In this document: positions 20,324 to 28,239 of the stretch, piece by piece
Numbering within the stretch: position 1 is the stretch's first letter
Layout: each line of letters begins with the position of its first letter
From: Didemnitutus sp047777955
GTDB lineage: Bacteria > Verrucomicrobiota > Verrucomicrobiia > Opitutales > Opitutaceae
Assembly: GCF_047777955.1 (NCBI RefSeq)
Contig: NZ_CP180537.1
Location: 4,464,001 to 4,528,000 of the forward strand
Direction of reading: 5' to 3'
DNA: 64,000 nucleotides
Program-made: the position numbers and the translations under genes
Notes under the pieces: model-generated
Databases searched by the model: none
What the model was told of the DNA's origin: nothing
What the model saw: only the letters and a program-made list of their open reading frames with translations

Positions 20324-20749
20324 TCAGGCGGCGGGCGCGGCGCGCTGCGGGAGGAGCTTGAGGCCGAGCCAGCCGGCGAAGATCACGACGGCGAAGTTCG
20401 CGATCCAGAACCAGGCCGGGTGCGGGAGCGCGAGGAGGTTCATCAGCGAGGCGACGATGAAGAGGCCGGTGACCATGACGCCCTGGCGCGGGCCGCCATC
20501 GGAGGAGAAGCGCCCGGCCACGTGGGCGCCGGCGGTCACGCCGACGAGGTAGCTGAGCAGCACGAGCAGGAAGGCGCCCGTGGGCAGCGACTTGAAGTAG
20601 GCGGCCATCGCGGCGGCGTCCTTGGGGTTCAGATCGGGCGGCAACGGGTAGAAGACGCGCTGGCTCACGGTCTGGACCGCGAGGATCAGCATCATGCCGG
20701 TGAGGGCGCCGGCGAGGGCGGCAAGGGTGTTGCGCAGGACTTCGTTCAT
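20324..20749 (-). CDS. Small four-helix membrane protein, unknown
   Basis: A 141-residue protein with about four hydrophobic segments: LAALAGALTGMMLILAVQTV, TGAFLLVLLSYLVGVTAGAH, MVTGLFIVASLMNLLAL and WFWIANFAVVIFAGWLGLKLL. A short soluble loop (YPLPPDLNPKDAAAMAAYF) lies between the first two. Similar small proteins occur widely in bacteria without an assigned function. It lies directly upstream of the VOC gene on the same strand and may be cotranscribed with it. Confidence 0.75.
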   Translation of the reverse strand: MNEVLRNTLAALAGALTGMMLILAVQTVSQRVFYPLPPDLNPKDAAAMAAYFKSLPTGAFLLVLLSYLVGVTAGAHVAGRFSSDGGPRQGVMVTGLFIVASLMNLLALPHPAWFWIANFAVVIFAGWLGLKLLPQRAAPAA

Positions 20750-20824
20750 GGGCGGCGGGTGCGCGGAGCATTGCGCGCGCGGCCGGTGAGTAAAGCCGCG
20801 TTTCGGAACGGGCGCGCCGCGGCG

Positions 20825-21580
20825 CTAGGGCGTCACGCTGACCGCGAGGGAGGGCGAGACCGTGCGTTTCCGGAAAACGGGCTCCTTCACGCGGCGGCTG
20901 GTGCGGTGGACATCGAGCAGCACGGCGCTGACGGGGAAGACGGCCCCGGAGCGGATGGCGAAGACGTTGGCGGCCTCGAGCGGATCCTCCGGCGGCGGCG
21001 TGAACAGCGGGCGCTCGAGCTCGGTGTCGGCGGGGTCGTAGAGGTAGTGCTTCTTGCCGTAGCGGTAGAGGAGGATGGTGTGGCCGCGGGCGCCGTCGGG
21101 GGTGTTGACGTAGTAGGTGAGCAGCTGGCCGCGGGCGGGGGTGCCGAGCGTCTCGAGCCGCCGCCAGTTGAGCAGGCAGTAGAGGAAGCAGCCGCGCGGG
21201 AGCTTGTTGTCGAGGAGCGCGGTGAGCGGCGGCTGGTCGGAGGCGCCGTCGATCACCCGCGTGAAGCCGTCGTGCAGGCTGCGGGCGAGCGCGAGGTAGT
21301 GCTGCTTGTCGGCGCGGACCTGGCCGAGCTGCTGCGAGAGGCTCTGGGTGCCGTCGCTCTCGGTGTAGAACCAGAGCAAGCCCTCAAACTCGAAGACGAG
21401 CGCGTAGAACTTCGCCGGATAGCGGACGGTCGGCGTGGCGTTCTCGACCAGGACAACGCGCGACCACGTGTCGGGGCCCAGCAGCTCCCGGCCCCAGAAA
21501 GCCGACTCGCGGCTGTCGGCGCGCGCCCCGGCGCCGGCGAGGGCGGCGGCGAGCAGCGCGAGGGCGAGGCGGCGGAGCAT
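20825..21580 (-). CDS. Secreted protein with transglutaminase-like Cys-His-Asp
   Basis: A 251-residue protein with a signal peptide (MLRRLALALL to ARA). No family is recognised at a glance, but residues C131 (in RGCFLYC), H167 (in GARGHTILLY) and D182 (in HYLYDPAD) are spaced 36 and 15 apart. This is the order and spacing of the catalytic triad in transglutaminase-like proteases. Surrounding strands (GQLLTYYVNT, GKKHYLYDP) fit the fold. A periplasmic or exported transglutaminase-like or cysteine-protease-like activity is therefore plausible, as an inference. The gene stands alone between the small membrane protein gene and the TonB receptor terminator. Confidence 0.55.
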   Translation of the reverse strand: MLRRLALALLAAALAGAGARADSRESAFWGRELLGPDTWSRVVLVENATPTVRYPAKFYALVFEFEGLLWFYTESDGTQSLSQQLGQVRADKQHYLALARSLHDGFTRVIDGASDQPPLTALLDNKLPRGCFLYCLLNWRRLETLGTPARGQLLTYYVNTPDGARGHTILLYRYGKKHYLYDPADTELERPLFTPPPEDPLEAANVFAIRSGAVFPVSAVLLDVHRTSRRVKEPVFRKRTVSPSLAVSVTP

Positions 21581-21678
21581 GCCGGAAAGATAGTCCGAAA
21601 CGCCGGGCGCGGGTAAATTTTTCGACCAGCCGCCAGGGCGGCCCGACGAAAGCGCGCCGCGCCGGGACGAAGCGGGAC

Positions 21679-21709
21679 AAAAAAAGAGCCGGGCGGTGAA
21701 GCCCGGCTC
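21679..21709 (-). terminator. Rho-independent terminator of the TonB receptor
   Basis: On the minus strand a perfect 9-bp stem (GAGCCGGGC / GCCCGGCTC) with a 6-base loop is followed by seven T residues, 35 bases after the receptor stop codon. Confidence 0.9.
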
Positions 21710-21743
21710 GATTTAACACACACTGACAACCTATACGGACAAA

Positions 21744-24521
21744 TCAGAACTCGCGCGAGAGGCGCACATACCAGAACTGCGGCTCGATGATGGCGATGCC
21801 GGCGTTGTAGCCCTGGCTGGCGACGAGGTAGCGCGGCGGCTCTTCGTTGAAGACGTTGCGCACACCGACGGTGATGCGGGTCTTCCAGAGGCCGGAGTAG
21901 CTGACCTGCGGGTTGACGATGATCTGCTGCTCCTGCTTCGGCGTGATGTAGCCGCTGACGATCGTGCTGGAGGGCATCTCGCCGAGGTAGTTCACGAACA
22001 CGGACGCGGCCCAGTCGCCCTTCTTCCAGGCGGTGGTGAAGTTACCGCGCCAGAGGGCGGAACCGTCGGTGCCGTCGATGTCGGTGACGGAGGAGACGCC
22101 GAGCGAGTTGATGTTCTCGCGCTCGAACTTGGCGACGTAGGTGGCCTCGGCGCCGAAGCGGAACTGGCCGAGCTTGGCGGTCTTCCAGGTGTAGGAGATG
22201 CCGAAGTCGTAGCCTTCGTAGACCTGCTTCGAGGAGTTATACCAGTCGGTGCTGATGTAGTCGAGGGCACCGACGGTGATGCCGGCGGCGGCTTCGGCGG
22301 CGGTGACGGGCTTACGAACGACGCGACCGGCAGGCAGCGTGAGCTCGTTGGTGAGCGTGAAGGTGGCGCTGTCGCGGGTGATCAGGTTCTTCTGGTCGAA
22401 CTTGAAGTAGCCGGCTTCCATCGTGAGGCCCTTGAGCATGCCGGTCGGAACCTCGATGACGGTGCTGATGGAGCTCGTGTTGGTCTCTTCCGGCTGCAGG
22501 TTCGGGTTGCCCTTGCCGAGGGTCTTGATCTGGGCGGAGGGCTGGTCGGGACGGCGCGGGTCGAACACGGCGCTGGAGGTGAAGCTCACCGAGCCGGCGC
22601 TGTAGAGATACTGGAGGTCCGGGGCGCGGAACGACTGCGAGTAGGAGCCGCGGAGCATGAGCCACTTGTTCGGGCGGTAGGCCAGCGCGACCTTCGGCTT
22701 GGTGGTGGTGCCGAAGTCCGAGTAGTCCTCGTAACGCGCGGCGAGCTGCGCCTCGACGGCGCCGATGCCGGAGTTCTTGGCCAGGATCGGAACGCTCAAC
22801 TCGGAGTAGAACGAGGTGACGTTGCGCTTGCCCTGGTAGCCGAAGCCTTCGGAGCCGCCGACGACGTTGCCGTTCTCGTTTTCGAGGGTGCGGACGTCGT
22901 TGATGTTCTCCTTGCGGAACTCGGTGCCGACCGCGAGGCCGAGCTTGCCGGCCGGGAGGTCGAAGAGCGAGCCGCTGGCGCTGAGCTCATACATGTTGCT
23001 CGTGAAGGTGGTCTTGGTCGGGTTCGAGCCGGAGTAGTAGTCCGTGATGAGCGGGTCCTCGGCGCCGAACGGATTGGCGTAGCGCTTCTGGCCGTTGATC
23101 ACGACGCCGTTGAGCGCTTCCTGGACGCGGCTGTCGAAGGCCGTGCCGGGGGAGGCGTTGTAGAAGCTGCCCTGGGCATACATGGCGGAAGCCTGCCAGG
23201 ACCAGTCGTCGACGAGGTCGCCCTTGAGGCCGACGACCATGCGCGGGTAGTCGGAGTTCGTGTCGTTGACGCGCGCACCGGCGTTCACGAGACGGTAGGT
23301 GCTGAGCTCGATGCTCTGGCCGGCACTGCCGAAGTAGCGCGTGCCATAGGGATTGTAGGGATTGTCAGCGGCGACGACGAGGCGGCCGTTGGTGCCGGAA
23401 CCCTTGTCCGTCGTGGTGAACGGCGAGGGAGCGGCGTGGTTGGTCGCCGTGATGCGGCGGTAGAACAGGTCGGCGAAGCCGGAGATCTTGTCCGTGAACT
23501 CGTGGTTCAGGTAGAACTGGAAGCCGAAGTTGTCCTGCTCGGGCGACAGCCAGGTGTCCTGCTGGAAGTCGTAGAGGCCGGCGCCGGTGGCGCGCGAGAC
23601 CGCGACGGCATTGCCCGGTTGCGGGTCGCTCGTCGGGTTCAGGTAGGTGCGGATGGTGTTCGTGCCCGGGAGGAAGAAGCGGGACGGGAACGTGCTGGAC
23701 GAGCGCCAGTCGATGCCGGTGATGGTCGTGTCGGCCGCGTCGGTCTCGACCTGGCCGGTGCCGGAGCGGTCGTTGCGCAGGTCGGCCGTGCGGGACCACG
23801 AGTAGTCGCGGTCGGCGATGGCGTTGCGCTTGTAGATGTCGGCCATGGCCGTGATGCTCGTCTTGCCCGAGCGCGCGCCGGCGATGACGAAGGCCGAGGT
23901 CTCGAGCGAGTCGTTGCCGAAGGTGTTGCCGACGGAGACGTCGACGCCGACGCCGGTGTAGTCGCGCTTCAGCTTGATGTTGAGCACGCCCGCGACCGCG
24001 TCGGAACCGTAGATGGCGGAGGCGCCGTCCTTGACGATTTCGATCGAGTCGACGGCGGAGGCCGGGATCTGGCGGAGGTCGACGACGGTCTGGAAGCCGT
24101 TGAAGGTGCCCGCGCCCGACGGAGCCGCACGGCGGCCGTTGATGAGGACGAGAGTGTTGTTGTTACCGAGACCGCGGAAGTTGACGGTCGAGGTGCCGGA
24201 CGCGAAACCCGTGCTGGAGCTCAGCGGCGTGATGGAGGCACCGGTGTTGAACGGCATGGCGCGCAGCGCGTCGTCCACGGTGGAGAAGCCGGTCGACTGC
24301 AGGCTTTCCGAGGTGATGCGAACGACCGGGCTGGGCGTCTCGGCGTCGACGCGACGAATGCGCGAGCCGGTGACTTCGAACTGCTGGAGCTTGACGGTGT
24401 CTTCCGGCTTCGGAGCGTCGCTCGTCTGGGCGAACCCAGGGGTCGCGGCGAGGACGGCGATCAGCGCGCTCAAAACCGAGGCGCCCGCCATCCGCGAGGG
24501 ATGCGAGGTATTCTTGTTCAT
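21744..24521 (-). CDS. TonB-dependent outer-membrane receptor
   Basis: A 925-residue receptor. The start MNKNTSHP at 24521 precedes a signal peptide ending GFAQ. A TonB-box-like segment (VKLQQFEVTGSRIRR) leads into the plug domain (TVNFRGLGNNNTLVLINGRR; EIVKDGASAIYGSDAVAGVLN). The 22-strand barrel ends ...WYVRLSREF with the C-terminal Phe. The wording of the plug (NTLVLINGRR, GSRI) is that of the large family of polymer or oligomer-importing receptors common in Bacteroidota, Xanthomonas and Verrucomicrobiota. No SusD-like partner is nearby, so the substrate is unknown. A LytS/LytTR pair lies upstream on the same strand. Confidence 0.92.
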   Translation of the reverse strand: MNKNTSHPSRMAGASVLSALIAVLAATPGFAQTSDAPKPEDTVKLQQFEVTGSRIRRVDAETPSPVVRITSESLQSTGFSTVDDALRAMPFNTGASITPLSSSTGFASGTSTVNFRGLGNNNTLVLINGRRAAPSGAGTFNGFQTVVDLRQIPASAVDSIEIVKDGASAIYGSDAVAGVLNIKLKRDYTGVGVDVSVGNTFGNDSLETSAFVIAGARSGKTSITAMADIYKRNAIADRDYSWSRTADLRNDRSGTGQVETDAADTTITGIDWRSSSTFPSRFFLPGTNTIRTYLNPTSDPQPGNAVAVSRATGAGLYDFQQDTWLSPEQDNFGFQFYLNHEFTDKISGFADLFYRRITATNHAAPSPFTTTDKGSGTNGRLVVAADNPYNPYGTRYFGSAGQSIELSTYRLVNAGARVNDTNSDYPRMVVGLKGDLVDDWSWQASAMYAQGSFYNASPGTAFDSRVQEALNGVVINGQKRYANPFGAEDPLITDYYSGSNPTKTTFTSNMYELSASGSLFDLPAGKLGLAVGTEFRKENINDVRTLENENGNVVGGSEGFGYQGKRNVTSFYSELSVPILAKNSGIGAVEAQLAARYEDYSDFGTTTKPKVALAYRPNKWLMLRGSYSQSFRAPDLQYLYSAGSVSFTSSAVFDPRRPDQPSAQIKTLGKGNPNLQPEETNTSSISTVIEVPTGMLKGLTMEAGYFKFDQKNLITRDSATFTLTNELTLPAGRVVRKPVTAAEAAAGITVGALDYISTDWYNSSKQVYEGYDFGISYTWKTAKLGQFRFGAEATYVAKFERENINSLGVSSVTDIDGTDGSALWRGNFTTAWKKGDWAASVFVNYLGEMPSSTIVSGYITPKQEQQIIVNPQVSYSGLWKTRITVGVRNVFNEEPPRYLVASQGYNAGIAIIEPQFWYVRLSREF

Positions 24522-24869
24522 AGTTTGGTTGGTGTCCGCACGCACGCACGTGGGCGCACGCGGGCATCGCGCACAGAACTCCCGGCTCCGTCAGCGAACA
24601 ACGCGCCGTCGACTCGTCGTGCGGCGAATACGACGAACGCGTCGAAATATCAGCCGAATGCGACGACCAACCGTGCCACCGCGGTGAAGACAAAGACGAA
24701 GTCCGGCGACGCTTCAGGCTGGGGAGCCTGCCGGCGATCGAATCAGAAAAGATGCCATCCGGAGTCGGGCGAGCGGCAAGGGCCGCGCATCAGTCCGTGG
24801 GTCCACGCGGGACCGATGGCGGGGTCCGCCGCCGACCCGCGGTCCCGGTGCCGGCGCAGCCGCCTCCGG
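24522..24869. other. Intergenic region upstream of TonB receptor
   Basis: About 350 bases between the receptor start and the response-regulator stop. No coding potential stands out; the frames that are open here are antisense continuations. It must contain the receptor promoter and probably the terminator of the regulator operon, but I cannot pinpoint either. Confidence 0.5.
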
Positions 24870-25661
24870 TCACTTCAGGCGATCGAGCACGCCGCGGTAG
24901 CTCGGCCCGATGGGCAGCGCGGTGCCGTCGTCCAGTTCCATGCCGTGGCTGCGCGCGAGCATGGGCATCACGCGCCGCACGCAGTTCAGGTTGACGATGG
25001 TGCTCTTGTGGATGCGGACGAAAATCTCCGGATCGAGCATCTCCTCGATCTTGGTGAGCGTCATGCGCACCATCAGGCCGCGGTCCTTGAGGTGGAGCTT
25101 GACGAAATCCCCCTGCCCCTCGACCCAGCGGATGTCGGCCTGGTTGAGGAAGTGGAGCTGGCCGTCGGCCTTGACCACGAGGCGGGAGAAATCGACCGCG
25201 CCGGGCGCGGGTGCCTGCGGCGCCGGTGCGGCCGCGCCCTGCAGTTTATCCAGCAGCTCACGGAGGGCCTGCTCGGTGGCGCCGAACGTGCCGGCGCGGA
25301 TGCGGCGCTTGGCCCGGTCGAGGGCCATGTGGAAGCGCTGGTCGCTGTAGGGCTTCACCAGGTAATCGACCGCCTGGAGCTCGAACGCGCGCAGGGCGAA
25401 CTCGTCGTAGGCGGTGACGAAGATGATCTCGGGGCGTTCGCCGGCGGGCAGCTTGTTCAGCATCTCGAGGCCGGTGAGGATCGGCATCTGCACGTCGAGG
25501 AAGACGAGCTGCGGGCGAAGCTTGCGGATCGCCTCCATGCCGCGCTCGCCGTCGGTGGCTTCGCCGACGATCTCAATGTCGCTCTCGTTTTCCAGCAGGG
25601 TGCGCAACGCGCGCCGGGCGGGACGCTCGTCGTCGACGATGAGGACGCGGATCTTTTCCAT
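24870..25661 (-). CDS. LytTR-family response regulator
   Basis: A 263-residue protein. The receiver domain is at residues 1-120 (acidic DDERPARR pocket, phospho-acceptor Asp in LVFLDVQMPILTG, Lys in YLVKPY), followed by a Pro/Ala linker and a C-terminal LytTR DNA-binding domain. The latter shows IRWVEGQGDFVKLHLKDRG, MVRMTLTKIEEML and FVRIHKSTIVNLNCV, the standard LytTR signature. The start at 25661 lies 5 bp after the partner kinase stop. It probably regulates transcription of nearby or distant genes in response to the LytS-like kinase; direct repeats bound by LytTR could not be identified. Confidence 0.93.
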   Translation of the reverse strand: MEKIRVLIVDDERPARRALRTLLENESDIEIVGEATDGERGMEAIRKLRPQLVFLDVQMPILTGLEMLNKLPAGERPEIIFVTAYDEFALRAFELQAVDYLVKPYSDQRFHMALDRAKRRIRAGTFGATEQALRELLDKLQGAAAPAPQAPAPGAVDFSRLVVKADGQLHFLNQADIRWVEGQGDFVKLHLKDRGLMVRMTLTKIEEMLDPEIFVRIHKSTIVNLNCVRRVMPMLARSHGMELDDGTALPIGPSYRGVLDRLK

Positions 25662-25666
25662 GGGGA

Positions 25667-26815
25667 TCAGGCGTGACTGGGAAGGCCGGCCGCCTGCAGG
25701 GGCAGTTCGATGCGGACGAGGCAGCCTTCGGGGTTGTGGAGATCGTATTCGAGCCGGTGGGTCGGGCCGAAGGCCCGCTCCAAGCGCGCGCGCGTGGCCT
25801 GGAGGCCGATGCCATGGTTGTCGCGCGCGTCGGCCTTGCGGCCGCCCTCGGCCGGGTCGTTGAACACCTCCAGACGCAGCCGGTCGCCGGGCACACGGCG
25901 CGCGGTCACGCGGACGCGGCCCGGGTTGCGGCGCTGGGCGATGCCGTGCTTCACGGCGTTCTCGACCAGCGGCTGGAGGATGAGCGTGGGCACGAGGGCG
26001 TTGAGGCAATCCTCGTCGGCGTCGAAGTCGGTGATGAGCTTTTCCTCGAAGCGCACCTTTTCCACCGAGAGGTAGCACTGCGCGTAGTCGAGCTCGCGCC
26101 AGAGCTCGATCTCCTGGCGGCCGCCGTTGGCCATGAGCTGGCGGAGCAGCTGCGAGAGCAGCGAGATGGCCTCGACCGCCTTCTTCGAGTCGCCCTCGCG
26201 CATGATCGAGGCGATGGCGTTGAGGGAATTGAAGAGGAAGTGCGGCTGGACCTGCTGCTTCAGCGCGGCGAGCTCGGCGCGGACGAGCTGGGTGTGCAGC
26301 TGCTCCTCGCGCAGCTCGGTCTGGACCTTGTGGTTGACCAGTTCGCGCACGTAGTCGGCGGCCACGACGATCCAGTAGATGTAGAAATCGATGAAGGAGC
26401 GCGCGCTGAGCATGCCCCAGATCGCGTCGATGCCGTAGTCCTCGAGGCGCCACCAGCCGAAGGTCACGTTCAGCGCCCAGAGACGGACGATGTTGCACCA
26501 GGCGAGCAGCGTGACCGCGGCCAGCACGTGCAGCGAGAAGCGGACGACCAGGTTGCGGTGCCGTTCCTGCAACTGCTGCCGCAGCATGAACACGGCCGGC
26601 GTGAGCAGCGCCCACAGCCAGGCGCGATACATCTGCGCCACCCAGAGCACGAGGTGGCCGCGCGGCGAGTCGGGCATCTGCGACAGGCCGATGTAGGTCT
26701 GGATCGACAGCAGCACGCCGACGGCGGTCCAGACGCCGAAGATGAAGAGCCAGTTATGCCGTCGTGGTGCGGGCACGGCGGTCGTTAAGCCCGCCGGCCC
26801 GCCGAACGCAAGCAT
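25667..26815 (-). CDS. LytS/YehU-type membrane histidine kinase
   Basis: A 382-residue kinase. About four transmembrane helices lie in residues 20-165 (WLFIFGVWTAVGVLLSIQTY, AWLWALLTPAVFML, HVLAAVTLLAWCNIV, SFIDFYIYWIVVAADYV). The His_kinase domain has the phospho-acceptor motif QVQPHFLFNSLNAI. An HATPase_c domain follows, with LVENAVKHG (N box) and DNHGIGLQATRARLE (G box). This is the YehU/LytS pattern that pairs with LytTR regulators. The start is placed at ATG 26815; the frame is open further upstream without support. The regulator gene follows after 5 bp, so they are one operon. Confidence 0.9.
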   Translation of the reverse strand: MLAFGGPAGLTTAVPAPRRHNWLFIFGVWTAVGVLLSIQTYIGLSQMPDSPRGHLVLWVAQMYRAWLWALLTPAVFMLRQQLQERHRNLVVRFSLHVLAAVTLLAWCNIVRLWALNVTFGWWRLEDYGIDAIWGMLSARSFIDFYIYWIVVAADYVRELVNHKVQTELREEQLHTQLVRAELAALKQQVQPHFLFNSLNAIASIMREGDSKKAVEAISLLSQLLRQLMANGGRQEIELWRELDYAQCYLSVEKVRFEEKLITDFDADEDCLNALVPTLILQPLVENAVKHGIAQRRNPGRVRVTARRVPGDRLRLEVFNDPAEGGRKADARDNHGIGLQATRARLERAFGPTHRLEYDLHNPEGCLVRIELPLQAAGLPSHA

Positions 26816-26931
26816 CGGAACGCCGGAGGAGTTTTCGTCCGGCGCGCGCGGGACGGGTTTGGCGGGCTCGGGGCGCCCGTTGATCGTGGATCTTTCCGTT
26901 TTCGTCGATAAACGCCGCGCCGGCGGCCGGC

Positions 26932-28017
26932 TCAGTCGCCCCAGCAGATGCCGAGGGCGCGGCCGGTGCGAACGAGGTCGCCGTCGATCGGCACGGTCTT
27001 CAATTTGCCGACGGCTTCGGCGATCGGGATGGAGATGATGTCCGGCGGACGCGAGGCCACCATCTGGCCGTAGCAGCCCTCGTCGATGAGGCGCACGGCA
27101 TTGGCGCCGAAGCGGGTGCAGAGCAAGCGGTCGAACGTCGTCGGCACGCCGCCGCGCTGGAGGTGGCCGAGCACGCAATTGCGCACTTCCTTGCCGGTGC
27201 GGCGGGCGATCTCGTCGGCCACGACCGCGCTGATGCCGCCGAGGCGGGCCTCGCGGTTCTTCTCCTCGGGGCCGCCGTGGGTGACGAAGTCGCCGCCCTT
27301 GATGCGGGCGCCCTCGGCCACGACGACCATGGTGAAATGCTTACCCTCGGCCTCGCGCTCGACGATCTTGCGCACGATGCTCTCGTAGGTGAATTCGATC
27401 TCGGGGATGAGCACGACGCTCGCGCCGCCCGCGATGCCCGAGTGGGCCGCGATCCAGCCGGCGTAGCGGCCCATCATCTCGACCACGATCACGCGGTTGT
27501 GACTCTGGGCGTGGGTGCGGAGGCGGTCGATAGCATCGGTGGCGAACGAGACCGCGGAGTCGAAGCCGAAGGTCACGTCCGTGCCCTCGAGGTCGTTATC
27601 GATGGTCTTCGGCACGCCGACGATCGGGATGCCGGCGTTCATGCACTGCAGGCCGATGGAGAGGGAACCGTCGCCACCCACCACGACCAGGGCGCGCAGG
27701 CCGAGGGCGTCGAAATTGCGCTTTGCCTCGGCGAGGACGGCGGGGTCGATCTCGCGCTTCTCGCCGTGGCCGGCCTTGGCGACGAAGCGACCCTTGTTGG
27801 ACGTGCCGAGGACGGTGCCGCCGAGATAGAGCAGGCCGTCCATCTCCTGGTAGTTCATCGGGCGGGCCTGGACGGGCGAGAGCAGGCCATCGAAGCCGCC
27901 GTAAATGCCGAGGGTTTCCCAGCCGCGACGGTCCGCGGCCTTCACGACCGCGTAGATCACCGCGTTGAGTCCGGGGCAGTCGCCGCCGCCTGTAACGATA
28001 CCGATGCGTTCTTTCAT
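26932..28017 (-). CDS. pfkA: 6-phosphofructokinase, ATP-type by active-site residue
   Basis: A 361-residue PFK of group III (mixed-substrate) type. The phosphate loop is GGGDCPGLN (in place of GGDAPGMN). The residue controlling phosphoryl donor, G117 in VVGGDGSLS, corresponds to Gly104 of E. coli PfkA and predicts ATP. K137 in GVPKTIDNDL corresponds to position 124, where Lys is seen in PPi enzymes and in group III ATP enzymes. Substrate motifs MMGRYAGWIA and HLQRGGVPTTFDR are present. It phosphorylates fructose 6-phosphate in glycolysis. The start MKERIG at 28017 sets the phosphate loop at the usual place. Confidence 0.93.
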   Translation of the reverse strand: MKERIGIVTGGGDCPGLNAVIYAVVKAADRRGWETLGIYGGFDGLLSPVQARPMNYQEMDGLLYLGGTVLGTSNKGRFVAKAGHGEKREIDPAVLAEAKRNFDALGLRALVVVGGDGSLSIGLQCMNAGIPIVGVPKTIDNDLEGTDVTFGFDSAVSFATDAIDRLRTHAQSHNRVIVVEMMGRYAGWIAAHSGIAGGASVVLIPEIEFTYESIVRKIVEREAEGKHFTMVVVAEGARIKGGDFVTHGGPEEKNREARLGGISAVVADEIARRTGKEVRNCVLGHLQRGGVPTTFDRLLCTRFGANAVRLIDEGCYGQMVASRPPDIISIPIAEAVGKLKTVPIDGDLVRTGRALGICWGD

Positions 28018-28239
28018 GCGTGGGTGTGGTTGAGAGTAAGTCCTGCGGGGGCAGGAGCTGATCATTCAATCCACCCGGTGCAGGCGCTCAACCCCCAACT
28101 GTGTTCAAACCTGTGCGCATTTGGGCGAACGTTGCGCATCCCTTGGTGCAAGCCGCTCCGCCGGAACAAAAACCCCGCACGCGCCGCTGCCGCCGCTGGA
28201 TCGTCAAATCCCCGTGACGCGGTCGGGCCTGTTCATGCG

